Source: Sphingomonas bacterium (GTDB taxonomy: Bacteria; Pseudomonadota; Alphaproteobacteria; Sphingomonadales; Sphingomonadaceae). Taken from it: a stretch of 42,310 bases of DNA. The notes beneath the pieces were generated by a model. That model was not told the origin of the DNA. It made no database searches and saw only the letters and a program-made list of their open reading frames with translations. Shown here one piece after another: positions 23,011-33,086 of this stretch. The stretch is from the NCBI RefSeq assembly GCF_028292965.1, contig NZ_JAQGLG010000073.1, forward strand, positions 1 to 42,310, in the 5' to 3' direction. Position 1 is the stretch's first letter, and each line of letters starts with the position of its first letter. The translations under genes and the position numbers were made by a program.

Positions 23011-24087
23011 GTGAACGTAATGACCACCGATGACGTAAACACCTATGTCGAAGACGGAGCCGGCCGGTTGCGGCTCAACCGGCCCAAGGCGTTGCACTCG
23101 CTGAACCTCTTTATGGTGCAGCAGATGACCCGCGCGCTGCTCGACTGGCGGGGCGACCCGACGGTGCGCATCGTGCTGATCGACCATGCCGAGGGGCGCG
23201 GTTTCTGCGCCGGCGGCGATGTCGTGACGATCGCGAAGGACGTGCCCGATGGCGGCACCGCGGGGCACGCCTTCTTCTTCGAGGAGTATCGCCTCAACCA
23301 TCTGATGTACACCTACCCCAAGCCGGGCGTGGCCTTCATGGACGGCGTGACGATGGGCGGCGGGGTCGGCATCGCCTGCCCGTGTCGCTATCGCATCGCG
23401 ACCGAGCGCACCCTGTTCGCCATGCCCGAGACGACGATCGGCCTGTTCCCTGACGTGGGCGGCGGGCGGTATCTGTCGCGGCTGCGCGGCCGCAGTGCGC
23501 AATATCTCGCGCTGACCGGGGCGCGATTGAATGGGGCCGATTGCGTCGCGCTGGGCCTTGCGAGCCACTACATTCCGTCGGAGCGGCTCGACGAGGTGAA
23601 GGCGCAGATCTGCGCCAATCCGGAGAAGACCGAATCCATCCTCGCCGGCGCGATCGAAGCGCCGCCGCCGGCACCGATCGTCGAGCAACTGCCGCTGATC
23701 GACCGCCTGTTCGCCTCGGACGATTTCGAGGCGATCGTCGCCGCGCTCGAAGGCGATGGCTCGGACTGGGCGAACAAGCAGCGCGAGACTTTGGGCGGCC
23801 GCTCGCCTACCGCCTGCAAGGTCTCGCTGCGCATGCTGGTTGAGAGCCCCAAACAGCCGCATTTCGTCGACGAGATGCGCATGGAGTTCGCGATCATGGT
23901 GCGCATGTATCGCGGCCATGATTTCGCCGAAGGGGTCCGCGCCCTGCTGATCGACAAGGACGGTGCACCGGCCTGGGACCCGCCGACACCGGCCGGCGTT
24001 ACGCCAGCGATGGTCGATGCCCATTTCGAACCGCTCGCGCCCGACGAGGCGTGGACGCCACTACCCGTGAATTACCGAGGAGCCTGA
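23011..24087 (+). CDS. 3-hydroxyisobutyryl-CoA hydrolase
   Basis: A 358-aa member of the crotonase superfamily with the long C-terminal region typical of 3-hydroxyisobutyryl-CoA hydrolase, which releases free 3-hydroxyisobutyrate in valine degradation. Visible: GFCAGGDVV (oxyanion hole), MDGVTMGGGVGIA and ETTIGLFPDVGGGRYLSRL, the last being characteristic of this hydrolase as opposed to hydratases. GTG 23011 is used as start; ATG 23020 three codons on is possible. Enoyl-CoA hydratase follows after three bases, so the two form an operon that probably includes mmsB. Confidence 0.92.
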   Translation: MNVMTTDDVNTYVEDGAGRLRLNRPKALHSLNLFMVQQMTRALLDWRGDPTVRIVLIDHAEGRGFCAGGDVVTIAKDVPDGGTAGHAFFFEEYRLNHLMYTYPKPGVAFMDGVTMGGGVGIACPCRYRIATERTLFAMPETTIGLFPDVGGGRYLSRLRGRSAQYLALTGARLNGADCVALGLASHYIPSERLDEVKAQICANPEKTESILAGAIEAPPPAPIVEQLPLIDRLFASDDFEAIVAALEGDGSDWANKQRETLGGRSPTACKVSLRMLVESPKQPHFVDEMRMEFAIMVRMYRGHDFAEGVRALLIDKDGAPAWDPPTPAGVTPAMVDAHFEPLAPDEAWTPLPVNYRGA

Positions 24088-24090
24088 CCC

Positions 24091-24867
24091 ATGGCCGAAT
24101 ACGAAACCCTGCTGGTCGAACAGCGCGGCGGCGTGACTCTCGTCACGCTCAACCGCCCCCAGGCACTCAATGCGCTCAACAACCAGGTGCTGGGCGAACT
24201 CAACGCCGCGATGGCGGCCTATGACGCCGATGCCAGCCAGGGCTGTGCGGTGCTGACAGGGAGCGAAAAGGCTTTCGCCGCTGGCGCCGACATCAAGGAG
24301 ATGGCGCCGCAGTCGTTCGGCGACATGTATGACGGCAATTATTTCGCCGGCTGGGAGATTTTCACCCGCACCCGCAAGCCGGTGATCGCGGCTGTCGCCG
24401 GCTTCGCGCTTGGCGGCGGCTGCGAGCTCGCCATGATGTGCGACTTCATCCTCGCCGCCGACACCGCCAAGTTCGGGCAACCCGAGATCAAGCTCGGCGT
24501 AGCGCCGGGCATGGGCGGCTCGCAACGCCTCACCCGGGCGGTGGGCAAGGCCAAGGCGATGGAAATGTGCCTGACCGGCCGCTTTATGGACGCGGTCGAA
24601 GCCGAGCGCGCTGGCTTGGTCAGCCGTATCCTACCCGCTGCCGATCTGCTCAACGAGGCGATCAAGGTCGCGACGCAGATCGCCGGCATGGCGCCGCTCG
24701 CGGTCAAGGCCAACAAGGAGATGGTCAACGCCGCCTTCGAGAATAATCTCAGCCAGGGCGTGCTGTTCGAACGCCGCCTGTTCCACGGCCTGTTCGGCAC
24801 CGCCGATCAGAAGGAAGGCATGGCCGCCTTTGTCGAGAAGCGTCCGGGCAACTGGACGGGGCGCTGA
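24091..24867 (+). CDS. Enoyl-CoA hydratase (methacrylyl-CoA hydration)
   Basis: A 258-aa crotonase. The oxyanion-hole segments are [11 protein letters not shown] and [15 protein letters not shown]. The two catalytic glutamates of true hydratases lie in GGGCELA and in [20 protein letters not shown]. In this setting it should hydrate methacrylyl-CoA to 3-hydroxyisobutyryl-CoA, though general short-chain enoyl-CoA hydratase activity is likely. GAGGAG precedes ATG 24091 and the gap to the hydrolase gene is three bases. A family A palindrome separates it from mmsB. Confidence 0.92.
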   Translation: MAEYETLLVEQRGGVTLVTLNRPQALNALNNQVLGELNAAMAAYDADASQGCAVLTGSEKAFAAGADIKEMAPQSFGDMYDGNYFAGWEIFTRTRKPVIAAVAGFALGGGCELAMMCDFILAADTAKFGQPEIKLGVAPGMGGSQRLTRAVGKAKAMEMCLTGRFMDAVEAERAGLVSRILPAADLLNEAIKVATQIAGMAPLAVKANKEMVNAAFENNLSQGVLFERRLFHGLFGTADQKEGMAAFVEKRPGNWTGR

Positions 24868-24872
24868 CCTGC

Positions 24873-25018
24873 TCCCTCTCCCCTTGTGGGAGAGGGAAGG
24901 GGCCCATCGCGTAGCGATGGGAAGGGCGAGGGGGAGTTGCGGACGGGTCGCTCGGGGTAGTCCCCCTCACCCTTCCGCCGCTTCGCGGCTCCCTCCCTCT
25001 CCCACAAGGGGAGAGGGA
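24873..25018. repeat. Family A palindromic repeat between enoyl-CoA hydratase gene and mmsB
   Basis: Outer arms TCCCTCTCCCC (24873–24883) and GGGGAGAGGGA (25008–25018) are perfectly complementary. The interior CCCATCGC/GCGATGGG hairpin and the GCCGC/GCGGC hairpin match the copy in btuF almost base for base. It lies within an operon, just upstream of the mmsB ribosome-binding site. Confidence 0.88.
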
Positions 25019-25040
25019 AAAGAACAAGAAGGAAGAGTAA

Positions 25041-25934
25041 ATGGCACGCGTCGCATTTATCGGTCTGGGCAATATGGGCGGCGGGATGGCCGCGAACCTC
25101 GCGAAGAAGGGGCATGACGTCCGCGCCTTCGACCTGTCGGCCGAGGCGCTCGATCGGGCAAAGACCGCCGGCTGCCTGCCGGTCGAAAGCGCCGCCGCCG
25201 CCTGTGACGGTGCCGAGGCGGTGGTGACCATGCTGCCCGCCGGCACCCATGTCGAAAGCGTCTATACCGACAGCGTGTTCGGCATCGCGCCGCCCGCGGC
25301 GATCCTGATGGATTGTTCGACGATCGACGTCGGCACCGCCAAGCGCGTCGGTGAGGCGGCGCTGGCCAAGGGGCTGACGATGGTCGACGCGCCGGTCTCG
25401 GGCGGCATCGCCGCCGCCAATGCCGGCACGCTGACCTTCATGGTCGGCGGCGGCGCCGAAGCGTTCGATCGTGCCGAGCCGTTCCTCACCGATATGGGCA
25501 AGGCGGTGATCCATGCCGGCGGCAGCGGGGCGGGGCAGGCGGCCAAGATCTGCAACAACATGCTGCTCGGCGCCGAGATGATCGCCACCTGCGAAGCGTT
25601 CGCGCTGGCCGACAAGCTCGGCCTCGACCTGCAGAAATTCTACGACATCGCCAGCGTCTCGTCCGGGCAGAGCTGGTCGATGACGAGCTATTGCCCGGTC
25701 CCCGGCGTCGGCCCGGAAACGCCGGCGGACCGCGACTATCAGGGCGGTTTCGCCACCGCGCTGATGCTGAAGGATCTGCGGCTGGCGATGGGCGCGGCGC
25801 GCGATGTCGGGGCCGAGACGCCGATGGGCGCGCGCGCGGCGGAGCTTTATGAAGCGTTCGCGGCGGCGGGCAATGGCGGGCTCGATTTCTCCGCCATCAT
25901 CCGCATGCTCGGTCAGGACCAGACGCGATCGTAG
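25041..25934 (+). CDS. mmsB: 3-hydroxyisobutyrate dehydrogenase
   Basis: A 297-aa NAD-dependent beta-hydroxyacid dehydrogenase. The Rossmann motif FIGLGNMGGGMAANL is at residues 6–20, the substrate-binding DAPVSGG near 115–121, and GSGAGQAAKICNNMLL carries the catalytic Lys. It oxidises 3-hydroxyisobutyrate to methylmalonate semialdehyde, the substrate of MmsA. It closes the valine series on the plus strand, and its end overlaps the convergent alanine racemase gene by 22 bases. A GGAAGAG ribosome-binding site precedes ATG 25041. Confidence 0.94.
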   Translation: MARVAFIGLGNMGGGMAANLAKKGHDVRAFDLSAEALDRAKTAGCLPVESAAAACDGAEAVVTMLPAGTHVESVYTDSVFGIAPPAAILMDCSTIDVGTAKRVGEAALAKGLTMVDAPVSGGIAAANAGTLTFMVGGGAEAFDRAEPFLTDMGKAVIHAGGSGAGQAAKICNNMLLGAEMIATCEAFALADKLGLDLQKFYDIASVSSGQSWSMTSYCPVPGVGPETPADRDYQGGFATALMLKDLRLAMGAARDVGAETPMGARAAELYEAFAAAGNGGLDFSAIIRMLGQDQTRS

Positions 25935-26941
25935 CGGCGGCCCATGCCGGTCAGCAATTCGTATTGCGACATGCCGCTGATTGCCGACGCCTCGGGCAAG
26001 GCATAGTCGATCGTCACCCAGTCGCCCTCCGTCAATTCGGGCGCCGCGGTGACATCGATTGCGGTCAGGTCCATCGACACGCGACCGATGACGGGCAGGG
26101 CGCGGTCGCCGGCGCGGGCAACCCCTTTGTTGGAAAAGCCGCGCCAATAGCCATCGGCATAGCCCAGGTTGAGGATCGCGACCTCGGTCGGTGCCGGCGC
26201 GGTCCAGGTCGCGTTGTAGCCGACCACGCCGCCGGCCGGCACGCAGCGGCGCTGGAGGATCTGCGCCTCGGGCGTGACGACCTGCCGGATGCGCCGCTCG
26301 AATGCCGGTCGCTGCACGCCGCCGTACAGCGCGATGCCGGGGCGGGTCAGGTCGAAGGCGTAAGCGGCGCCGAGCGCGATGCCGGCCGAGTTGGCGAGGC
26401 TCATCCGCTTCGCGCCTGTCCTGCCTGCCAGCGCTGCGAAGGCGCTGCGCTGCGCCTCGTTGAGCGCGACGTCTTCGTCGGCGCTGGCAAGGTGGCTCAT
26501 CAGCGTGTTGATGGTCAGGCCGTTGAGCAGTCCCGCGGTGATCTCCCCGACCGAGACGCCGAGCCGGTTCATGCCGGTGTCGACCATCACGTCGCACGCC
26601 CCGCCGCCCGCCGCCTTCCAGCGCACGACCTGAAAGGCGGTGTTGAGCACCGGCCGGGCGATGCCTGACAGGGCGGCCGGTAAGTCATCCTCGCGAACAC
26701 CGTGCAGCACGGCGAGCGACACGCCGGACGGCGCCAGCGCCTCTGCCTCGCCCCAGGTCGCGACGAAGAAGTCGCGGCACCCCGCCGCAGCCAGCCGGCG
26801 CACCACCTCGCTTGCGCCGAGGCCATAACCGTCGGCCTTGATCGCCGCGCCGCATGCCGCACGCCCGCTCATCGCGCCGAGCGTGCGCCAGTTGTCGGTC
26901 AGGGCAGCGCCGTCGAGGCGCAGGCGGAGAGGAGCGGACAT
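25913..26941 (-). CDS. alr: Alanine racemase
   Basis: A 342-aa PLP enzyme interconverting L- and D-alanine, needed for peptidoglycan or for D-alanine use. PLP Lys35 lies in AIKADGYGLG; the catalytic Tyr242 lies in VVGYNATW; the barrel region has DTGMNRLGV and RPGIALYGG; the C-terminal domain has RVSMDLTAID. The length is slightly short of the ~360-aa average. It lies 32 bases downstream of the transporter gene on the same strand, so the two could be cotranscribed. It overlaps mmsB tail to tail. Confidence 0.92.
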   Translation of the reverse strand: MSAPLRLRLDGAALTDNWRTLGAMSGRAACGAAIKADGYGLGASEVVRRLAAAGCRDFFVATWGEAEALAPSGVSLAVLHGVREDDLPAALSGIARPVLNTAFQVVRWKAAGGGACDVMVDTGMNRLGVSVGEITAGLLNGLTINTLMSHLASADEDVALNEAQRSAFAALAGRTGAKRMSLANSAGIALGAAYAFDLTRPGIALYGGVQRPAFERRIRQVVTPEAQILQRRCVPAGGVVGYNATWTAPAPTEVAILNLGYADGYWRGFSNKGVARAGDRALPVIGRVSMDLTAIDVTAAPELTEGDWVTIDYALPEASAISGMSQYELLTGMGRRYDRVWS

Positions 26942-26973
26942 GTCGGGCGGTTAGCCGCGTCGGCTGCGTGGCG

Positions 26974-28590
26974 CTAGTCCGCGCTTGCCGTGCCGGGCTT
27001 GCTCTCGTGCAGGCCGAACGCCGTCACCACCAGCGCCATCGCCACCACCGCGAAGGTGTACCACAGGCCCGAATAGGGGTTGCCGGTCTTGGCGACGATC
27101 AGCTGGCCGATCACCGGCAGGAAGCCGCCGAAGTAACCCGTGCCGATATGGTAGGGGATCGACATCGAACTGTAGCGGATACGCGGCGGGAACATCTCGG
27201 TGAGCAACGCGGCGACCGGGCCATAGGTCATGCCGGACAAGGCGCTCAGGCCGAGGATGGCGAGCAGGATCAGCAGGATGTTGGCCGGTGTCGGTATGAC
27301 CTTGTCGAGCTTGTAGCCCGCCTTGGCCAGCGCGGCATCGAGCCCGGCATCGCTGATGTCCGTGACCGGCACCTCGCCGATCGTCACCACCGTCACGGGC
27401 GTGCTGGCTTTGGTATAGGCGACGCCCTTTTTGGAGAAGTAATCGAGCAGGCGGCCGCATTCCGTCGGCTGCTTCTTGACGAACAGTTCGTAGGAACAGT
27501 TCGGGCCCGAGACGACCACCGGCGCGCGCTTTGATGCATGGACCAGCGCCGGGTTGGCCGCGCCGCCCATCATCCAGAACAGCGGGAAGAGCAACGCCAG
27601 CGTCATGGCGTAGCCGAGGACGATCGGCGTCTTGCGCCCGACACTGTCGGAAATGCGCCCGAACAGCACGAAGAAGACGAGGCCCATCAATGCGCCCGCG
27701 CCGACGATCAATTCCGCCGCGGTGTCCTGCACGCGCATCGTCGTCTCGAGGAACGACAGCACGGTGAACATCGCGGTGTACCAGATCACGGTCAGTCCGG
27801 CGGCGATGCCGAACAGCGCGACGAACAGGCGCTTGAGGTTGCCCTGATAGGTGAAGCTTTCGATGAACGGGTTCTTCGCCGTCTCGCCCGCCGCCTTCAT
27901 CGCCTTGAACACGGGGCTTTCGGAGAGTTTGAGGCGCATCCACAACGACACCGCCAGCAACAGCAACGAGAACAGGAAGGGAAAGCGCCAGCCCCAGTCA
28001 TCCCATACCGGCTTGGGCAGCACGGCCTTGGTCAACAGCACGACGATCAGGCTGAGCACGAAGCCGCCGGCGACGCTCGCCTGGATGAAGCTGGTGTAAT
28101 AGCCCGATTTCCCCGGCGGCGAATGCTCGGCGACATAGATCGCGGCACCGCCATATTCGCCGCCCAGCGCCAGCCCCTGCAGGATGCGCAGGCCAATGAT
28201 GATGGCGGGGGCGGCGAGGCCGATCGCGGAGGCAGGGGGCACCAGGCCGACTGCGGCCGTGGCGAGACCCATCAGCGTGATGGTCACGAGGAAGGTGTAT
28301 TTCCGGCCCAGCTTGTCGCCGAGATAACCGAACAGCACGGCGCCGAGCGGGCGAAAGCCGAAACCGACGGCATAGACTGCCCATGTGGCGAGCGTCTGGA
28401 TCACCTGGTTGTCCGCCGGGAAGAAGGCGCGTCCGATGATGCCCGAAGCGGCGAGCGTGGCGTAGATGAAGAAGTCGTACCACTCGAACACGGTGCCGAG
28501 CGACGAGGCGGTGATGATCAGCTGGATGTCGCGCCGGCCCGGTCCGACGCCGCCCGTCGGATCATGTGCTATCCCTGAAATTGTCGCCAT
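26974..28590 (-). CDS. MHS-family MFS transporter with a large extra loop domain
   Basis: A 538-aa MFS permease of the metabolite:H+ symporter type. Visible: SSLGTVFEWYDFFIYATLA at the first helix, GYLGDKLGRK in the first cytoplasmic loop, LRILQGLALGGEYGGA and FGRISDSVGRK. It probably moves an organic acid or similar solute with protons; the substrate is unknown. Between helices near residues 345–432 there is an ~88-residue hydrophilic insertion with two cysteines (about 365 and 378), likely facing the periplasm. GGGGAG precedes ATG 28590. It lies upstream of alr and downstream of the TonB receptor gene's terminator. Confidence 0.88.
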   Translation of the reverse strand: MATISGIAHDPTGGVGPGRRDIQLIITASSLGTVFEWYDFFIYATLAASGIIGRAFFPADNQVIQTLATWAVYAVGFGFRPLGAVLFGYLGDKLGRKYTFLVTITLMGLATAAVGLVPPASAIGLAAPAIIIGLRILQGLALGGEYGGAAIYVAEHSPPGKSGYYTSFIQASVAGGFVLSLIVVLLTKAVLPKPVWDDWGWRFPFLFSLLLLAVSLWMRLKLSESPVFKAMKAAGETAKNPFIESFTYQGNLKRLFVALFGIAAGLTVIWYTAMFTVLSFLETTMRVQDTAAELIVGAGALMGLVFFVLFGRISDSVGRKTPIVLGYAMTLALLFPLFWMMGGAANPALVHASKRAPVVVSGPNCSYELFVKKQPTECGRLLDYFSKKGVAYTKASTPVTVVTIGEVPVTDISDAGLDAALAKAGYKLDKVIPTPANILLILLAILGLSALSGMTYGPVAALLTEMFPPRIRYSSMSIPYHIGTGYFGGFLPVIGQLIVAKTGNPYSGLWYTFAVVAMALVVTAFGLHESKPGTASAD

Positions 28591-28669
28591 GCTGCTCCCC
28601 CATCCTGACGGCAGGATAAGGGGTTTAATCAGCGGAGCAAAGCGCCGATCAACGGACGCCGCCGGACGC

Positions 28670-28698
28670 AAAAGAGGCGGCCACACCGTGGCCGCCTC
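28670..28698 (-). terminator. Rho-independent terminator of the TonB receptor gene
   Basis: Read on the minus strand, an 11-bp perfect stem (GAGGCGGCCAC/GTGGCCGCCTC) with a 3-base loop is followed by four T. It begins about 25 bases after the receptor stop and precedes the transporter gene. Confidence 0.8.
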
Positions 28699-28723
28699 CA
28701 GGATTTGAGTAGAGTAGCCGGTT

Positions 28724-31723
28724 TTAGAACTTCGCTGTGACGTTCGAAAACACGGTCCGACCGACGAAATCGAAACCGCTGTATAGAGGTGAATTACCAA
28801 GGCGGTTGAATACGTAAGCGGAGATCTGCGGCGGCTCCTTGTCTGTAAAATTCTTCACACCGACAGTGAACGAGAACTTATCGATCGCCACACGAACCGA
28901 AGCTGAATGAGTGAAGTAATTCGGCGTGGCGAATTGATAAATACTGTTATTCGGATCCTCGCCGACCGATGCAAAGCTGTCCATCTTGCCGACCCAGTTC
29001 AGGCCGTAATAAAGAGTGACCCTGCTGATCGAGTAGTAAGCGTCTAGCGTCCCAGTCCATTTCGGAAAATAGATTTGGCCGTTTGCATCGTTGAGCGGAT
29101 CCGTCGGCCGGAGCTTGCTAGACTGCTCCAGATATTTTGTAGCACCAAGGTTTAAACGAAGTGAACCAGTTGCAATCGGCAGCACATAGCGCAGGTTGAA
29201 GTCAAGGCCGCGGACTTTATTCGTCGCGATATTGACAAATGCGTTCGTCACCGTCGCGCGGTACGGGAGCGTGCCAGTTGATGGATCGCGCTTTACAAAC
29301 TGGCAAAGTTGCCCGCCGTTTGTTCCGCTGGTGAACAGCGGATCATTGTAGCACGACGAGATAATGCTTGCACCACCGTACTGAGCCACGCCGTTGTTCA
29401 CCGTGATATTGAAATAATCAACGGCAAACTCGAATTTGCCAAGCGAGCTCGGCAGGGATGGCTGCAAAACCGCACCAACGGTCCAGTTCTTCGACTTCTC
29501 GGCGGCAAGGCCCGAACCTGCGCCGCCAGTCGTCAGAACCTGAACACTTTGGGCAAGCGGATCACCGGCATTGCCACGACCATAATTTAGCGGAACGCCC
29601 GCCGTCTGGCAGTTCTTGTAGATCGTCGTGGTCGGAGCGCTGTTGTAATACTGATAGCAAGGATCGGTATTGGTCGACAGGAACCCGGCGGTCGGCGCCT
29701 CGAACTGTTCGGACAGTGCGGGGGCGCGGAAGGATGTGCCGTAGGTGCCGCGGAACAGAACTCCCTTTACCGGCGACCACACTCCGCCAAACTTATACGT
29801 CCAACCGGTACCATAGCTATTGTAGTTGGTGTATCGCCCGGACGCGTTGAAGGTCAGCGTTTTGAAGAACGACTGATCACGCAAGAGCGGAAACTCAACT
29901 TCGCCGAACACCTCCTTCACCGCATCTTTGCCTTGGGTGATGCCGGCCGTCGAATACGAATAGAGCTGTCCGGTCTGCTGCTCGATCGGCGGCTGATCGT
30001 CGATCGTCTGCCTGCGGTACTCGGCGCCGATCGCAAGGCCGACATTGCCGCCCGGTAACGCGAAGAGGCTACCGCCAAACTGCGCTGAGAACGTCGTTTC
30101 ACCGAACTTTGTCGTGCCCTTCACTTCGGGAGCGACGAAATTGAGGTAAGCCTGCGGGATGTTCCCGTTGATCACGTCAGCGGTCAGAGCCGGCGCGGCG
30201 ACGCAGCCATTAGAGGTGTCGGTGCAATTGTAACCACCGGATCCGTTCGCAACGACACCCTGTGACTGGATGAGACGCGAGGTGATCAACTGCTGAAGGT
30301 AGTATTTCCCGCTGGTGTACGACCGGCCCGCATAAAAATCATACGTCCAGTCATTGAGCGGTAACTTGCCGCGAATGCCGCCGCCGAACCGCATGTAATC
30401 GACGGTCTGGCGGCTTTGATAGTTGCGGCTGCTGAACACGCGGACACCGACGGGAAAGCCACCTGACTGATCGGTGACGCCGAGGTTCGAAAACGCGAGC
30501 ACCGACGGGATCAACGGGCTACCCAGTCGGTAGTCGAGGATCGCCTGGAAGAATGCCGGCTGGACCGACGACCGGCGCGTGAACAGGCCGTCGAAGTACA
30601 GCGTCGCATCCCCCAGCGCATGGAGGTCAAACTCGCCCTGCAGATAGCCGCTGAAATTCTCCGTTGGCGAGACTAGCGAGCGTTTGAAGAAATTGTCGTT
30701 CACCGTATCGCGATTACCCAGCCCGGACGATCCACCACCGTTCACGCCCTCGAAGCCGGGAACGCTGCCCCCTGCCCCGGGATTGACGCGGAACCGGTTA
30801 AAGCTGCCGATGGCCGCGTTTCCCGGACCGCCGGCCGCGCCCGCGCGCGTGCTGGTGCCGATGGTGTTGACAGTAACGCCGCTATCGCCGGTCGGGCCGG
30901 TCGGATAGCATTTGGCCTTGCCTGTGCGCGGATCTATAGTGCTGCCGCTGTCCAACGGCTGACCCGGTGCCGAGCGGACATAGTCGGTCTGGCAACGCAG
31001 ATAATCATGCGCGGCGAACGACAGCATATCGCGCTTGTAATATTCGGCCGATCCCGAGATCCTAAGCCGGTCCCCATTGTAGCCGAAAATTGCCGCGATG
31101 CGCTTTGTGGTGCCCTCGCCGACCGTCGGAACGGATACACCGCCATCAAGCGTAAGACCCTTCGTCCTTTTATCCGTGATGATGTTTACCACGCCGGCAA
31201 TCGCGTCCGAGCCGTAGATCGACGACGCGCCGTCTTTCAGAATTTCGATACGCTCGACGATGGCACTGGGCAGAACGTTGAGATCCGCTGAAACCACGCT
31301 GCCGCTGGTACCCGATGGCGCCAAACGACGACCGTTAAGCAGAATAAGGGTCCGCGCAGCGCCCAGGCCGCGCAACGACAGCGTGTTGGCGCCCGGGCCG
31401 CCATCGGTGATGAAGCCGGCAAAGGTATTGTCGATCTGACGCGCGCCGGCAGTAATAGCCGTGCTCTGCAAGAGTTCTGACGTGGAATTGAAGCCGGCGG
31501 CGGTCGCGTCGTCGCGCGTCACAACGGTAATCGGGGACGCCGAGTTGAAAGTGTCATGCTTGATGCGCGACCCCGTCACGACGACTTCGGGTGCAGTTGG
31601 GTCGTCGGCTGCCGGGTCAGGCGCCGCTGCCGGCGCTGCGGCAGTCTGTGCCGCTGAAATTGCTGGAAAACCGGCGAGAACGCCGACGAGCGCGGTCGCG
31701 CCCAAAAGCCCCTTGATAGACAT
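28724..31723 (-). CDS. Large TonB-dependent receptor
   Basis: A 999-aa outer-membrane receptor. It has a signal peptide (about residues 1–25, ISAAQ), a short Ala/Pro-rich linker, an EVVVTGSRI plug start, NTLSLRGLGAARTLILLNGRRLAP, ERIEILKDGASSIYGSDAIAGVVNIIT and a long barrel ending in F. This is the TonB receptor type abundant in sphingomonads for oligosaccharide, peptide or other bulky substrates; the ligand is unknown. ATG 31723 has AAGGGG about 9 bases upstream. The gene is clearly less GC-rich than its neighbours, especially in its C-terminal half, which suggests a separate history. The nearby MHS transporter could act on the same nutrient. Confidence 0.92.
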   Translation of the reverse strand: MSIKGLLGATALVGVLAGFPAISAAQTAAAPAAAPDPAADDPTAPEVVVTGSRIKHDTFNSASPITVVTRDDATAAGFNSTSELLQSTAITAGARQIDNTFAGFITDGGPGANTLSLRGLGAARTLILLNGRRLAPSGTSGSVVSADLNVLPSAIVERIEILKDGASSIYGSDAIAGVVNIITDKRTKGLTLDGGVSVPTVGEGTTKRIAAIFGYNGDRLRISGSAEYYKRDMLSFAAHDYLRCQTDYVRSAPGQPLDSGSTIDPRTGKAKCYPTGPTGDSGVTVNTIGTSTRAGAAGGPGNAAIGSFNRFRVNPGAGGSVPGFEGVNGGGSSGLGNRDTVNDNFFKRSLVSPTENFSGYLQGEFDLHALGDATLYFDGLFTRRSSVQPAFFQAILDYRLGSPLIPSVLAFSNLGVTDQSGGFPVGVRVFSSRNYQSRQTVDYMRFGGGIRGKLPLNDWTYDFYAGRSYTSGKYYLQQLITSRLIQSQGVVANGSGGYNCTDTSNGCVAAPALTADVINGNIPQAYLNFVAPEVKGTTKFGETTFSAQFGGSLFALPGGNVGLAIGAEYRRQTIDDQPPIEQQTGQLYSYSTAGITQGKDAVKEVFGEVEFPLLRDQSFFKTLTFNASGRYTNYNSYGTGWTYKFGGVWSPVKGVLFRGTYGTSFRAPALSEQFEAPTAGFLSTNTDPCYQYYNSAPTTTIYKNCQTAGVPLNYGRGNAGDPLAQSVQVLTTGGAGSGLAAEKSKNWTVGAVLQPSLPSSLGKFEFAVDYFNITVNNGVAQYGGASIISSCYNDPLFTSGTNGGQLCQFVKRDPSTGTLPYRATVTNAFVNIATNKVRGLDFNLRYVLPIATGSLRLNLGATKYLEQSSKLRPTDPLNDANGQIYFPKWTGTLDAYYSISRVTLYYGLNWVGKMDSFASVGEDPNNSIYQFATPNYFTHSASVRVAIDKFSFTVGVKNFTDKEPPQISAYVFNRLGNSPLYSGFDFVGRTVFSNVTAKF

Positions 31724-31826
31724 TGATATCCCCTTGCCGGCCAAAACGGCCGAATGGGATTCATTAATCCGACATCAACCCGATCGCGCAAGGCGAAACA
31801 TGAACGCTAGATGACTAATTTATTTG

Positions 31827-31844
31827 TGTTGCAGCTTTGCAACA
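31827..31844. promoter_or_regulatory. Inverted repeat in the TonB receptor promoter region (candidate operator)
   Basis: TGTTGCA and TGCAACA are perfect inverted halves around four bases, about 105 bp before the receptor start. The surrounding sequence is AT-rich, as a promoter would be. The regulator is unknown. Confidence 0.4.
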
Positions 31845-31884
31845 TAGATTTGGTTGGCAAAGCCCGTGCGATTAACGCCGGAAA

Positions 31885-33057
<1,173 letters not shown>

Positions 33058-33086
33058 GGCGCGACTCCGGCTGAATTGGTCGGGCG

